Origin: JBOFLG01 sp051657745 | Lineage (GTDB): Bacteria; Actinomycetota; Actinomycetes; Actinomycetales; Dermatophilaceae | Assembly: GCA_051657745.1 (NCBI GenBank) | Contig: JBOFLG010000015.1 | Location: 1 to 16,006 of the forward strand | Reading direction: 5' to 3' | DNA: 16,006 nt | Shown here: positions 1-7,509 of the stretch, one piece after another | How positions within the stretch are numbered: the first letter of the stretch is position 1 | How the letters are laid out: the number at the start of each line of letters is the position of its first letter | Position numbers and translations under genes: made by a program | The notes under the pieces: model-generated | The model's database searches: none | What the model was told of the DNA's origin: nothing | What the model saw: the letters and a program-made list of their open reading frames with translations, nothing else

Positions 1-397
1 ACAGGCCGGTGATCCCCAGGGTGCGCACCAGTTTGTCCATCCGGCGGGTGGACACCCCGAGCAGGTAGCAGGTCGCGACCACCGTGGTCAGTGCCGCCTC
101 CGCTCGCCGGCGGCGGGTCAGCAACCAGTCCGGGAAGAACGACCCCTCGCGCAGTTTCGGGATCGCGACGTCGATGGTGCCGGCGCGGGTGTCCAGGTCC
201 CGGTGCCGGTACCCGTTGCGGCGGTTGGTCCGCTCCTGGCTGCGGGTGCCGTACTCCGCCCCACACACGCTGTCGGCCTGCGCTGATAGCAGCGCGTTGA
301 CGAACGTGGTGAGCATCTCGCGCATCAAGTCAGGGCTGGCCTGGGCGAGCTCGTCGTGCAGGAAGCGGGCAGGATCGATACTGGGTCCGGCGGTCAT
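1..397 (-). CDS. IS256 family (Mutator-type) transposase, partial
   Basis: This is the N-terminal part (about 132 codons) of a DDE transposase that would move the element by a copy-out mechanism. The ATG is at 397-395 on the minus strand and the frame stays open to the window edge, so the gene is cut by the window and not shown to be broken. The translation contains the typical IS256-family blocks in order: a helical start with MREMLTTFVNALLSAQAD, CGAEYGTRS followed by RNGYRHRDLDTRAGTI, then IPKLREGSFFPDWLL and RRRAEAALTTVVATCYLLGV, ending in STRRMDKLVRTLG. The catalytic DDE residues lie further downstream and are not visible here. Codon use is similar to the neighbouring genes. Family assignment is firm; activity is unknown. 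Confidence 0.85.
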   Translation of the reverse strand, partial: MTAGPSIDPARFLHDELAQASPDLMREMLTTFVNALLSAQADSVCGAEYGTRSQERTNRRNGYRHRDLDTRAGTIDVAIPKLREGSFFPDWLLTRRRRAEAALTTVVATCYLLGVSTRRMDKLVRTLGITGL

Positions 398-514
398 CGT
401 GATGGCTCCATTCGAGAGTGCTTGGAAGGTTCACTCGAAGGATCACGCGGTGACCGTCACCTACCTCGGTAGCGACACGCTCACCAGGCGCCCGTACACC
501 ACCCTGCCGGACTC
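1..514 (-). mobile_element. IS256/Mutator-type insertion sequence, one end only
   Basis: This is the transposase 5' end plus about 115 bases of non-coding end sequence; the rest of the element lies left of the window. The outer end is placed near 514 because recognisable IS110-type coding sequence begins abruptly at 515. Read on the minus strand, the last bases before that junction (GAGTCCGGCAGGGTGGTGTA) resemble a terminal inverted repeat of this family. The matching left end is outside the window, so the repeat and any target-site duplication cannot be confirmed. The exact boundary is inference. Confidence 0.55.
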
Positions 515-817
515 AACCACTCCTACCTCGCCCGCGCCCTGGGCGAGGCTGCGATCGCGGCCAGCAAGACCGACACCTTCCTCGGCGAGAGGTACCGACG
601 CATCGCCAGACGCCGAGGCAAGAAGAGGGCGATCGTCGCTGTCGGTCGCTCCATCCTGGTCATCGTCTGGCACCTCCTATCAGACCCCGAGACCGACTTC
701 ATCGACCTCGGCCCAGACTTCTACGACACCCGCGGCGGACCTTAACGCGCCATCCGCAACCACGTCCGTCACCTCGAAGCCCTCGGCTACCAGGTCACCC
801 TGCACCCCGCCGCCTGA
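515..817 (+). pseudogene. IS110 family transposase, C-terminal remnant
   Basis: About 100 codons match the C-terminal (transposase_20-like) end of IS110/IS116/IS902 transposases: NHSYLARALGEAAIAAS, then RYRRIARRRGKKRAIVAVGR, SILVIVWHLL, and the usual tail LEALGYQVTLHPAA before TGA at 815-817. The N-terminal DEDD domain and most of the gene are absent. Similarity starts at 515, exactly where the IS256-type end appears to stop, which suggests that insertion or a later deletion removed the front. An in-frame TAA at 743-745 interrupts the tail 23 codons before the natural stop. There is no start codon in a sensible place, so it is a dead fragment. Confidence 0.8.
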
Positions 818-833
818 CTCACCATCAGACCCT

Positions 834-860
834 TCCCGGCTCCGCTGCGCTCCGCCGGGA
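834..860. repeat. Hairpin-forming inverted repeat after the IS110 remnant
   Basis: TCCCGGC (834-840) and GCCGGGA (854-860) form a perfect 7-bp stem around a 13-base loop, 16 bases after the remnant's stop codon. It could be a terminator-like or IS-end structure of the IS110 element. There is no run of T after it, so a classical intrinsic terminator is not supported. Confidence 0.35.
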
Positions 861-887
861 GCTGTCGCCTGCCCACTCACCTTTGAT

Positions 888-1160
888 TTTCGAACTAGCT
901 ACGACCTCCTCACCGCGTTCCACCTCCACTCCTCCCGGGGTCGGGTCGCGGTCAACGATTTCGCGATCCTCCCGACGTATGCCGGGACCCTGGTCCGTGA
1001 CACCCCTCCGTCTATGACACCTACCCCGCGACCCACGCCCTGTGCGGGGCACACCTGTATCTGTAAGCTGACCGCGGTCGCTGAGCAACATCCCGACCTG
1101 ATCTGCCCACCCAGGCCCGGACCGTGTTAGTACTCCAGTCCGACCTGGCTCACCGAGATG
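888..1160 (+). pseudogene. IS66 family transposase remnant, frameshifted
   Basis: This is a fragment of the central IS66 (TnpC-type) transposase domain. In one frame it reads SYDLLTAFHL, then RGRVAVNDFAILPTYAGTLV. The similarity then shifts frame (about 1010-1054) to YDTYPATHALCGAH, and returns to the first frame as KLTAVAEQHPDL. A third frame after about 1105 gives TQARTVLVLQSDLAH, which resembles the next IS66 block. In intact IS66 proteins these blocks follow one another in a single frame (D-x-Y-HALCxAHLLRELTAVxE), so at least two compensating indels are present. Both ends are missing. The long reading frame covering 84-1130 is open only by chance and is not a gene. Confidence 0.7.
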
Positions 1161-1275
1161 GGGTTCTCGTGGGCGCGGGTGCTTGACCTGTGGGCAACCA
1201 GGGCGCATCCGGTGTGCTGGTGGGGACCGCGCGGCGCGGAGGTCTCTCTGCGTTAAAGTGGGTACACGCCTGAGA
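1161..1275. other. Gene-free spacer between IS66 remnant and 11-bp repeats
   Basis: I see no coding similarity, RNA gene or clear promoter hexamers here. Together with the repeats that follow, it is the likely upstream regulatory region of the first operon. Confidence 0.4.
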
Positions 1276-1352
1276 ACATTCCAGGCGCATTCCAGGCGCA
1301 TTCCAGGCGCATTCCAGGCGCATTCCAGGCGCATTCCAGGCGCATTCCAGGC
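1276..1352. repeat. Seven tandem copies of an 11-bp direct repeat
   Basis: The unit GCATTCCAGGC is repeated head to tail. The ATTCCAGGC core starts at 1278, 1289, 1300, 1311, 1322, 1333 and 1344. All copies are identical, except that the first has AA in place of GC before the core. The array ends 62 bases before the chosen start codon of the first operon. The 11-bp period is close to one helical turn, so a bound protein would meet every copy on the same DNA face; an operator or iteron-like array is possible. Simple slippage expansion is the alternative. The antisense reading frame through it (repeating MRLECAWNAPG) is an artefact of the repeat. Confidence 0.95.
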
Positions 1353-1397
1353 CTAGAGTGTCGCGTGCTGAAGCAGACGGTCGCGAGGGCGGCCCGC

Positions 1398-1408
1398 AGA
1401 GGAGGGGG
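1398..1408 (+). promoter_or_regulatory. Strong Shine-Dalgarno that sets the first start codon
   Basis: AGAGGAGGGGG ends six bases before GTG at 1415. It favours that GTG over the in-frame GTG at 1358, which has only repeat DNA before it and no ribosome binding site. Confidence 0.7.
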
Positions 1409-1414
1409 ACTTCC

Positions 1415-2251
1415 GTGGACGAGCGTGACGGGGTCCCGTCGGCGACGAGGACCCGGCGAGAGCAGATCGCTGAGAACGGCGTCACGGTTATGGCCTATGG
1501 AGCAGCCCGCTACCACGCCCAGGCCGCCGACCTCGCCCGGTCGCTGCGGCTGCATAGCCCGTCGCTCCCACTCGCGGTCGTTACCGACCGGCCTGCGGAC
1601 CCATTCCTCGACGCTCTGTTCGACCACGTCGCCCCGCTCCCGCCGGGCCTTCCGGCCGACGGCCGGGCGAAACTCGACCTCGACCTGCACTCGCCGTTCG
1701 AGCGGACCCTGTACCTGGACTCGGACAGCCTGGTGTTCCGCGACGTCAGCTTCGTCCTCGAACGATATCGGAGCCGCGAAGTCGTCGTCCTCGGGCGGCA
1801 GATCACGAAGGGCCACTGGTACGGCGACGTTCCCGCGCTCTGCCGCCTCGCCGGCTGCGCGAGCATCCCGCAGTTCAACGGCGGTGTCCTCTACTTCGCC
1901 GACGCCCACGTCACGCGGGCGGTATTCGAGTCCGCTCGCGAACTCGCGAGCCGCTACGCCGAACTCGGCCTCGACCGGTTCAACGGCGGCATCGCCGACG
2001 AGCCGCTGCTGGCCGTCGCGCTCGCCCGCCACGGCGTGACGGCCGACCCGAGGGACGGTGACACCTCGGTGAGTCTGCTCGGGCTACAGGGCGAACCCGA
2101 CCTTGACATCACCAGGGGCCGGGCGACCTTCGTCAAGAACGGGCGGCGCGTCGCGCCTGCGGTGGTCCACTTCGCCGCGCAGTACGCGGAACCGGACGCG
2201 CCCGAGGGCAGGTACTACCGGGCGGCACGAGCGGCGCTACGACAGTGGTGA
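1415..2251 (+). CDS. GT8-like glycosyltransferase (GT-A fold)
   Basis: Predicted cytoplasmic glycosyltransferase of 278 residues that would transfer a sugar from a nucleotide sugar. The N-terminal half looks like the nucleotide-binding part of GT-A enzymes: VTVMAYGAARYHAQAADLAR near residue 23, then LPLAVVTDRP. A DSD metal-binding (DxD-type) motif follows at residues 102-104 in TLYLDSDSLVF. FNGGVLYF in the second half matches the conserved FN-G-V block of GT8-like proteins. There is no signal peptide or membrane segment. The GTG at 1415 is chosen for its strong ribosome binding site; GTG 1358 would add 19 residues. It is the first gene of an eight-gene operon, and its stop overlaps the next possible start by GTGA. 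Acceptor and donor cannot be told from sequence. Confidence 0.75.
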   Translation: MDERDGVPSATRTRREQIAENGVTVMAYGAARYHAQAADLARSLRLHSPSLPLAVVTDRPADPFLDALFDHVAPLPPGLPADGRAKLDLDLHSPFERTLYLDSDSLVFRDVSFVLERYRSREVVVLGRQITKGHWYGDVPALCRLAGCASIPQFNGGVLYFADAHVTRAVFESARELASRYAELGLDRFNGGIADEPLLAVALARHGVTADPRDGDTSVSLLGLQGEPDLDITRGRATFVKNGRRVAPAVVHFAAQYAEPDAPEGRYYRAARAALRQW

Positions 2252-3195
2252 GCGTGCCCGGCCCACGCCGATCCTCCGCCAGCGCGCTGCTCCGTTCAGG
2301 TGACGCCGATCCGTTCGGCTCCGGCCACGGAACCTCGTGGATACGTTCTGCAACCAATCACGTTGCCACCGCTAGCGTCCGGGAGTTGGAGTTGTCAGAA
2401 CTGGATCGAGCCGGCGATGTCGGTGACGACCCGCTGTTCCAACTGGTCATCCTGTTTCACGCCGACCTCCCCGTTCTCGAACGGACGCTCCCCCGGTTCC
2501 TCGACGCGCTGACGGCGGGCACGCGGCAGACCTACGAGGTCGTCCTCCACTGCGACGGCACGCCGGTGGAGGTTGCCCGTGAGTTGCTGGACCGGCAGGA
2601 GCGGTGGGGTGTCGACGAGATCCGGTTCCGGTCGCGGCAGCGGTTCACGGCGAGCGGGGACCGGTCCAACAACGGGCACCGGCGGCTGTTCGGCGGCCGC
2701 AGCCGCTACGTCGTGGTGGTCGAGGACGACGTGCTCGTCGAGCGGATCGACGCGTCGTTCGACCCGTTGACGGCGTGGCGAGACCTGTTCGAGGCGCACA
2801 CCGAGATCGTCGCGGCCTGTGCGATGGCCGACCACGGCGACTGGGCCTGGGCCCTCGACGACGTCGCACCACCCGTCGCACCCGGCCTGCGGTCGGTGAA
2901 CCGCGTCGCCACGCATCTCGTCGCGTACGACCGGACGCGGTTCCTGCCCGCGGCCGCGCGGTTCGGCGCGTTCGACCTGGACGTCTTCGTCGACCGCGAG
3001 GACCTGAGTTACAACTGGGAGGACCTGGTGTCGCACGTGGGGACCACCGGCGGGCGACGGATCGCCAGCCCCGAGGGCTGGCCGCTGCGGGCATACCACT
3101 GCGACCGCAAGATCGCGGCGGGCTCGATGCACAACACCCAGGACACGCGGGTCAAGCAGGCCGTGCTCGATCACCTGCTCGGGGTCGCGCGGTGA
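2248..3195 (+). CDS. GT2-like glycosyltransferase (GT-A fold)
   Basis: Protein of up to 315 residues resembling family 2-type glycosyltransferases. FQLVILFHADLPVLERTLPR with TYEVVLHCDGTP is the usual first beta-alpha-beta unit. SNNGHRRLF then leads to YVVVVEDDVLV, where D160-D161 sit in the DxD-like metal site. DREDLSYNWEDLVSH near the C-terminal half may hold the catalytic base. GTG 2248 overlaps the upstream stop (GTGA), like the other junctions in this operon. However, the first 45-50 residues are low in recognisable structure and their third positions are less GC-rich. A TTG at 2392 has GGGAG six bases upstream and would start just before the conserved domain. The true start is therefore unsure, while the fold assignment is reasonable. 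No membrane segment is seen. Confidence 0.7.
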   Translation: MSVPGPRRSSASALLRSGDADPFGSGHGTSWIRSATNHVATASVRELELSELDRAGDVGDDPLFQLVILFHADLPVLERTLPRFLDALTAGTRQTYEVVLHCDGTPVEVARELLDRQERWGVDEIRFRSRQRFTASGDRSNNGHRRLFGGRSRYVVVVEDDVLVERIDASFDPLTAWRDLFEAHTEIVAACAMADHGDWAWALDDVAPPVAPGLRSVNRVATHLVAYDRTRFLPAAARFGAFDLDVFVDREDLSYNWEDLVSHVGTTGGRRIASPEGWPLRAYHCDRKIAAGSMHNTQDTRVKQAVLDHLLGVAR

Positions 3196-6194
3196 GGCGC
3201 GCGACGTGGGCGGCCCTGCTCGAGCCGGCCGTTCACCTCTCGCCGGCGTTCCGGCGGCGGCACGCCCGGGTCCTGGCCGCGCTCGAACCCGGAGCCACCC
3301 CGGCCCGCGCGAGCGCGGCGCGCGCGATCGCGGCGGAGGACCCGCGAGGCGCCTGCCGCCTGCTCGCCGGGTCGGCGCCGCAGCACAGTGCGGGCGTGCC
3401 GCGCGGGTATCGCGTCGAGGGTGTCCCATTGCCTGTGGCCGTCCGCGAGGGACTGCAGAACCTCGGGGACGTCCTCGCCGTCCTCGCGGGGTTCCCACCG
3501 CTGCACAGCTGTGCCGTACCGATCCACCCCGACCGGCGAGCCGTGGTCGTGCCCGATCCCGCCGGCGACCTAGTCGCCATTTGCTGGCCCGCGGGGTCGC
3601 TCCCGGTGCGCGAGGCGAACCGGGAGCGGCTCGCCGCCCTGGCAACCGCACTGACGCGCGATGTCATGGCGGTGAGCGCGCCCGCGGTGGCGACGGTCCT
3701 GCACGTCGACAGCGGCGACCCGTGGGTGCTCGCCCCCCACCACGGCACGACGGTCGAGGACCTGCTGCGCGAAGGCCCCGTGGACACCGCGACTCGCCAG
3801 GCCCTCGTCGAGACCCTCGCCGAGCTACGGCGCGGCTTCCTTGACGAGGGCTGGGTGTGGCAGGGCTTCGCCCCACGGAACATGTTCCTCACCGCCGCGG
3901 GCCTAGTGCTCATCGACTTCGAGGAGTGCGTTGACATTGACGCCGACCCGGTCCGCGCGGCGGAGTGCCTCATCTGGCACGAGCTGTTCTTCGCCGACTC
4001 CCTCACCGCCGACGAAGCGACCCGGGTCTTCGTCGAGCATCCGAAGACCCCGGACATCGAGCCAGAGCACGTGCTGGCCGCCGACGCCTTCGAGTCCGCG
4101 GTGCTCGGCAGGGAGGAGTTGCGCTGGGTGGAACGGGTGGACCTGCTCGCCCGCTCCGCCCGGATCGAGGGCCGGCACTCGCGGCCGAACGGCGAATGGC
4201 TGTCCGGGCACGCGCTCGGGCACTTCTGGGGCGACTTCGTCCCCGACGAGATCGAGGCGGAGATCTTCCGCTGCCTCGACGGCATGACCGGCGCGCAGGA
4301 CCTCGCCGCCGTGATGGAGGTGTTCGAGGTCGCGATGGAGGCCGACATCGACGCCGTGCTACTCGCCGAGGCCCACGGTGATGCTGTAGCGGAGCCGGTC
4401 CGCACCATCGCCCTCGCCAGAGCGCTGGGGACGGACTCCGCCCAGCGGCTCCTCGACTTCAGGCAGTCCTGGGTGGGCTGGGCCGACACCGTCCTGCGGC
4501 ACCCGGCGGGCGTCGCGGATCGGGCGATCGCCTGCCTGACCCTGGACGCGCTCGGCACCGATATCGCCGAGTTGCTGGTGGGTCGCAAGGACCACCACGA
4601 CCGGCACCAGGCCGGACTCGTGGCGGCCGTCGAGCTGGGGCTTGGGTTCCTGCACGCCGACGGGAGGGACGACCGGTTCGTCGTGCACGCCGACGTCGAG
4701 GAGTTGGTGTCCGCGATCGGGGAAAACCTGCCGGAGAGCGGAGCCGATCTCACCTGCCTGCTCGACGAGGTCCGCGAGCGGATCACCCACTACAGCGTCG
4801 CCCAGTCGCACCCGGGCTACCTCGCCTTCCCCGACTCGGGCAACGCAGTCGCAGCCCTGGCCGGCGCCGTGCTAGCCCCGATGCTCAACCAGAACCTGAT
4901 CGCCGTCGACCGAAGCGCGCCCGCGGCCACGTTCGTCACCGTGCAGGTGCTGGAGTGGCTGCGCGAACTCGTCGGATACGGGTCGCGGCCGCTCGACGAA
5001 CTGCGCGGCGTGCGCGACGTCGCCGGGCTGCCGACCAGCGGCGGGCACATGTCCAACCACATCGCGATGCTGGCAGCACTGGGGACGGCCTTCCCGGAGG
5101 CACGGGCGAAGGGGCTGCAGGCGCTGCCCACGCGCCCGGTCGTCGTCATGGCCGGGCCGATCGCGCACTACTCGCACAGCGACGCCGCCTTCCACCTCGG
5201 GCTCGGCTGGGACTCGGTCGTCACCGTCCCCGCGCTGCCCGGATTCACCACCGACCCGACGGCCGTCGAACGGGTGCTCGCCGACCCGCCCGAGGGGACG
5301 ACCCCGTTCATGGTCGTCGGCGTCGCCGGCAACTGCCGCACCACGGGCCTGGACGACCTGACCGCGCTGGCCGACGTCTGCGCCCGCCACGGTGTCTGGT
5401 TCCACGCCGACGCCTGCCACGGCGGCAGCCTCATCTTCGACCCCAAGCAGCGGAGCCGCTGCCTCGCCGGGATCGAACGGGCCGACTCGATCTCGCTCGA
5501 CCCGCACAAGGGCCTGTTCAGCCCGTACCCGTCGTCCTACGTGCTCTTCCGCGACCGGGGCCGGCTGGTCCAGTTCAGCCGGCACACCGACGCCGTACTC
5601 GCGGACGGCTGCTGGGACCTCGGGCTCGTCACCCCGTTCGTCGGCTCCAGCGCCTTTCAGGCGCTGCCGACCTGGATGCTCCTCAAGAACGTCGGCACCC
5701 GCCGGCTCGGCGAGATCGTCGCCGCCCGCACCGAACTGGTCCGGCTGCTGTCCCGGCTGCTCACGGACTCGGGCCTGTTCGTCCAGCTCAACGATGTCGA
5801 CTTCTACCGCCTCGCGTTCGTCCTCTGCCCACCCGCGGCACGTGCGGTGCTCCGCAAGCTGCCTGCGGAACGCCGTGAGGCGGCCGTCGCGACCATCGGC
5901 GCCTACACCTCGCGGTTGAACGAGGCGCTCTACCAAGCGGGCCGGGTGTGCTTCGACGAGCACACCCTGCGCGACCTCGACGACCGGGTGGGACTCGGTC
6001 CGGATCGGACCTTCACTGTGATGGCGGCCTGCCCCGGCAACCCCCTGACCACCGTCGACCAGATCGAGGCGGCGGTCGGCGAACTCATCGACACCGCCCG
6101 GGATCTCACTTCACCGCTCCTCGACGCGTTGACGGGCTCGACACCCGAACCCCCCAGACCGCTCGCCGGTCCCGCGGGATGGAGCGACGCATGA
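3192..6194 (+). CDS. Kinase-like domain fused to PLP-dependent group II decarboxylase
   Basis: A 1000-residue two-part protein. Residues about 140-270 resemble a small-molecule or Kdo/RIO-like kinase: a hinge-like VLAPHHGTTVEDLL, the loop WQGFAPRNMFL (N230), and LVLIDFEE (D242, the DFG-like metal site). The loop's usual HGD is WQG, so the catalytic Asp appears lost. Residues about 300-470 are an uncharacterised, mostly helical linker. Residues about 470-960 are a group II (glutamate/aromatic/diaminobutyrate-type) decarboxylase: SHPGYLAF, TSGGHMSNH, AHYSHSDAAFHLGLGW, HADACHGG (D740, pyridine contact) and SISLDPHKG with the PLP-binding Lys773. Substrate is not readable from sequence. GTG 3192 overlaps the upstream stop (GTGA); the open frame before it is antisense-like shadow of the previous gene. 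The C-terminal ATGA overlap couples the next gene. It probably supplies an amine to the pathway. Confidence 0.85.
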   Translation: MRRATWAALLEPAVHLSPAFRRRHARVLAALEPGATPARASAARAIAAEDPRGACRLLAGSAPQHSAGVPRGYRVEGVPLPVAVREGLQNLGDVLAVLAGFPPLHSCAVPIHPDRRAVVVPDPAGDLVAICWPAGSLPVREANRERLAALATALTRDVMAVSAPAVATVLHVDSGDPWVLAPHHGTTVEDLLREGPVDTATRQALVETLAELRRGFLDEGWVWQGFAPRNMFLTAAGLVLIDFEECVDIDADPVRAAECLIWHELFFADSLTADEATRVFVEHPKTPDIEPEHVLAADAFESAVLGREELRWVERVDLLARSARIEGRHSRPNGEWLSGHALGHFWGDFVPDEIEAEIFRCLDGMTGAQDLAAVMEVFEVAMEADIDAVLLAEAHGDAVAEPVRTIALARALGTDSAQRLLDFRQSWVGWADTVLRHPAGVADRAIACLTLDALGTDIAELLVGRKDHHDRHQAGLVAAVELGLGFLHADGRDDRFVVHADVEELVSAIGENLPESGADLTCLLDEVRERITHYSVAQSHPGYLAFPDSGNAVAALAGAVLAPMLNQNLIAVDRSAPAATFVTVQVLEWLRELVGYGSRPLDELRGVRDVAGLPTSGGHMSNHIAMLAALGTAFPEARAKGLQALPTRPVVVMAGPIAHYSHSDAAFHLGLGWDSVVTVPALPGFTTDPTAVERVLADPPEGTTPFMVVGVAGNCRTTGLDDLTALADVCARHGVWFHADACHGGSLIFDPKQRSRCLAGIERADSISLDPHKGLFSPYPSSYVLFRDRGRLVQFSRHTDAVLADGCWDLGLVTPFVGSSAFQALPTWMLLKNVGTRRLGEIVAARTELVRLLSRLLTDSGLFVQLNDVDFYRLAFVLCPPAARAVLRKLPAERREAAVATIGAYTSRLNEALYQAGRVCFDEHTLRDLDDRVGLGPDRTFTVMAACPGNPLTTVDQIEAAVGELIDTARDLTSPLLDALTGSTPEPPRPLAGPAGWSDA

Positions 6195-6757
6195 TCGCCA
6201 CAGCGGGCCACGTCGTCGGGGCCGTACAGCAGATGCTCACCCGGTTCGACGGCATCGAGGGAGCGTTCGTCTACGGCTCAGTCGCGCACGGAACGGCACG
6301 ACCGGGCAGCGACATCGACCTGTTCGTCGTCACCGTCGCCGACCTCGGTCCCGAGGTCCGTGCCCATCTCCACTCCGCCGTCGAACAGCTGCAACGCGGG
6401 CTTGGCTACCGGCCCGATCCCGTCCACGTCGTCGAGGTATTCTCGGCGGCTCAATGCGCCGACGCGCTCGCCGGACCCCTGGTGCTCCGCGCGAACCACC
6501 TGGTCGCTGACGGCAGGCCCATCGACCAGATCGCCCTCAACAGCGACGACCTCGAGATCCTCCGTGCCCTGCAGGACCGACGGCTGGTCGTCCGCCACTC
6601 GCCGGTCGTCGACGGCCTCACCGCACTCGCCGGCCGCCAGGTCACCGACGCGGCCCGCCGACTCAACGTGTTCGACCGACAGGTACTGACCGGTATCGGT
6701 CGCAGATCCAACAACGCTACGCCCGCACCCGTTCCGACCCAGGAGGACATGCCGTGA
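6191..6757 (+). CDS. Nucleotidyltransferase (pol beta superfamily)
   Basis: Protein of 188 residues with the core of a minimal or aminoglycoside-type nucleotidyltransferase. FVYGSVAHGT carries the GS pair at residues 29-30, and PGSDIDLFVV the metal-binding D41 and D43. A helical C-terminal half follows. Members transfer NMP to sugars, proteins or small molecules; which applies here is open. ATG 6191 is chosen because GGAG lies six bases before it and its ATGA overlaps the preceding stop; an ATG at 6179 would add four residues. Its stop overlaps the sulfotransferase start (GTGA). A second, more divergent relative (start 9067) closes this operon. Context suggests activation or modification of a pathway intermediate rather than a toxin-antitoxin role, since no HEPN partner is adjacent. 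Confidence 0.75.
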   Translation: MIATAGHVVGAVQQMLTRFDGIEGAFVYGSVAHGTARPGSDIDLFVVTVADLGPEVRAHLHSAVEQLQRGLGYRPDPVHVVEVFSAAQCADALAGPLVLRANHLVADGRPIDQIALNSDDLEILRALQDRRLVVRHSPVVDGLTALAGRQVTDAARRLNVFDRQVLTGIGRRSNNATPAPVPTQEDMP

Positions 6758-7509
6758 CCACCGTCCGGTCGACCGATCGCCTGGTCCGCTCGCCCGCCTT
6801 CGTGCTCAGCTCGACCCGCTCGGGTTCGACTCTGCTGGGCCGCCTGCTCAACTCGCACCCGCAGATCTGCGCTCCGCACGAGTTGCACGTCGCCGAACTC
6901 GCGGTCGAGCTACCCACTCGCTACGTCCGCCTCGCGATGGATGTCGCCGGGCTCGACCGCGACGACCTGAACCACCTCCTGTGGGACCGCGTCCTGCACC
7001 AGCAGCTGACCGCGTCCGGGAAGGACGTGATTGTCGACAAGACCCCGAGCAACGTCCTGATCTGGCGCCGGATCGACGCGTGCTGGCCCGACGCCCGCTA
7101 CGTCTTCCTGCTCCGGCACCCCGCGCGCATCCTCGACTCCACCCTCAGGGTCCGGGCACCGGACAAGACTGTCGACGAGGTCCAGGCGGTGGTCGAGGAC
7201 TTCCTCGGCGCCATGCAGGACGCGATGGCCCACCTCGACGGGCTGACCGTTCGGTACGAGGACCTCACCCGCGACCCCGTCGCCGTAACCCGGCAGGTGT
7301 GCGAGTTCGCCGGTGTCGAGTGGGAACCCGCCATGCTCGACTACGGCGCCCACGACTACGGCCCGTTCCTGGCGGGCATCGGCGACTTCACCGTCGAGAT
7401 CCGCTCCAGCCGGGTGATCCCGGAGCCCGCCACCCCCAACGCCTGCGATCTCCCCGAAGCCCTGCTCCCCGCAGCCCATGCCTGGGGATACATCGGGGCG
7501 CACCGATGA
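6754..7509 (+). CDS. Sulfotransferase family protein
   Basis: A 251-residue protein of the PAPS-dependent sulfotransferase family. FVLSSTRSGSTLLGRLLNSH (residues 16-35) is the 5'-phosphosulfate-binding loop with its RSGST core. VDKTPSN is at residues 94-100, and LLRHPARILDS at 119-129 supplies the Arg and Ser of the 3'-phosphate-binding site. RYEDL follows in the second half, as usual. No membrane anchor is seen. GTG 6754 has AGGAGG seven bases upstream and overlaps the preceding stop. It is a close, almost gap-free paralogue of the gene starting at 8339, from which it is separated only by the PHP gene. The acceptor, a hydroxyl or amine on a sugar or lipid, is unknown. Confidence 0.85.
   Translation: MTTVRSTDRLVRSPAFVLSSTRSGSTLLGRLLNSHPQICAPHELHVAELAVELPTRYVRLAMDVAGLDRDDLNHLLWDRVLHQQLTASGKDVIVDKTPSNVLIWRRIDACWPDARYVFLLRHPARILDSTLRVRAPDKTVDEVQAVVEDFLGAMQDAMAHLDGLTVRYEDLTRDPVAVTRQVCEFAGVEWEPAMLDYGAHDYGPFLAGIGDFTVEIRSSRVIPEPATPNACDLPEALLPAAHAWGYIGAHR

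Noticed and set aside
84..1130. Long plus-strand open frame of 348 codons
   Set aside because: It runs antisense to the IS256-type transposase, then crosses the IS110 remnant in the wrong frame, and only its end matches IS66. It is open by chance in GC-rich DNA.
1276..1352. CRISPR-like array
   Set aside because: The unit is 11 bp and strictly tandem with no spacers, and no cas gene is present.
1358..1414. Earlier GTG start (1358) for the first glycosyltransferase
   Set aside because: It has no ribosome binding site and begins five bases after the repeat array, while GTG 1415 has a very strong one.
1253..2032. 259-codon minus-strand frame including MRLECAWNAPG repeats
   Set aside because: It lies antisense to the glycosyltransferase, and its repeats come from the 11-bp array read in three phases. 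No domain similarity.
2604..3191. Upstream extension of the kinase-decarboxylase frame
   Set aside because: It overlaps the GT2-like gene in another frame and gives Arg-rich shadow sequence. The real start is the GTG overlapping that gene's stop.
2395..3651. 418-codon minus-strand frame
   Set aside because: It is antisense to the GT2-like and fusion genes, which have clear motifs; the opposite frame is an Arg/Pro/Gly-rich shadow.
3233..4786. 517-codon minus-strand frame
   Set aside because: It is a Ser/Arg-rich shadow of the fusion gene with no recognisable domain.
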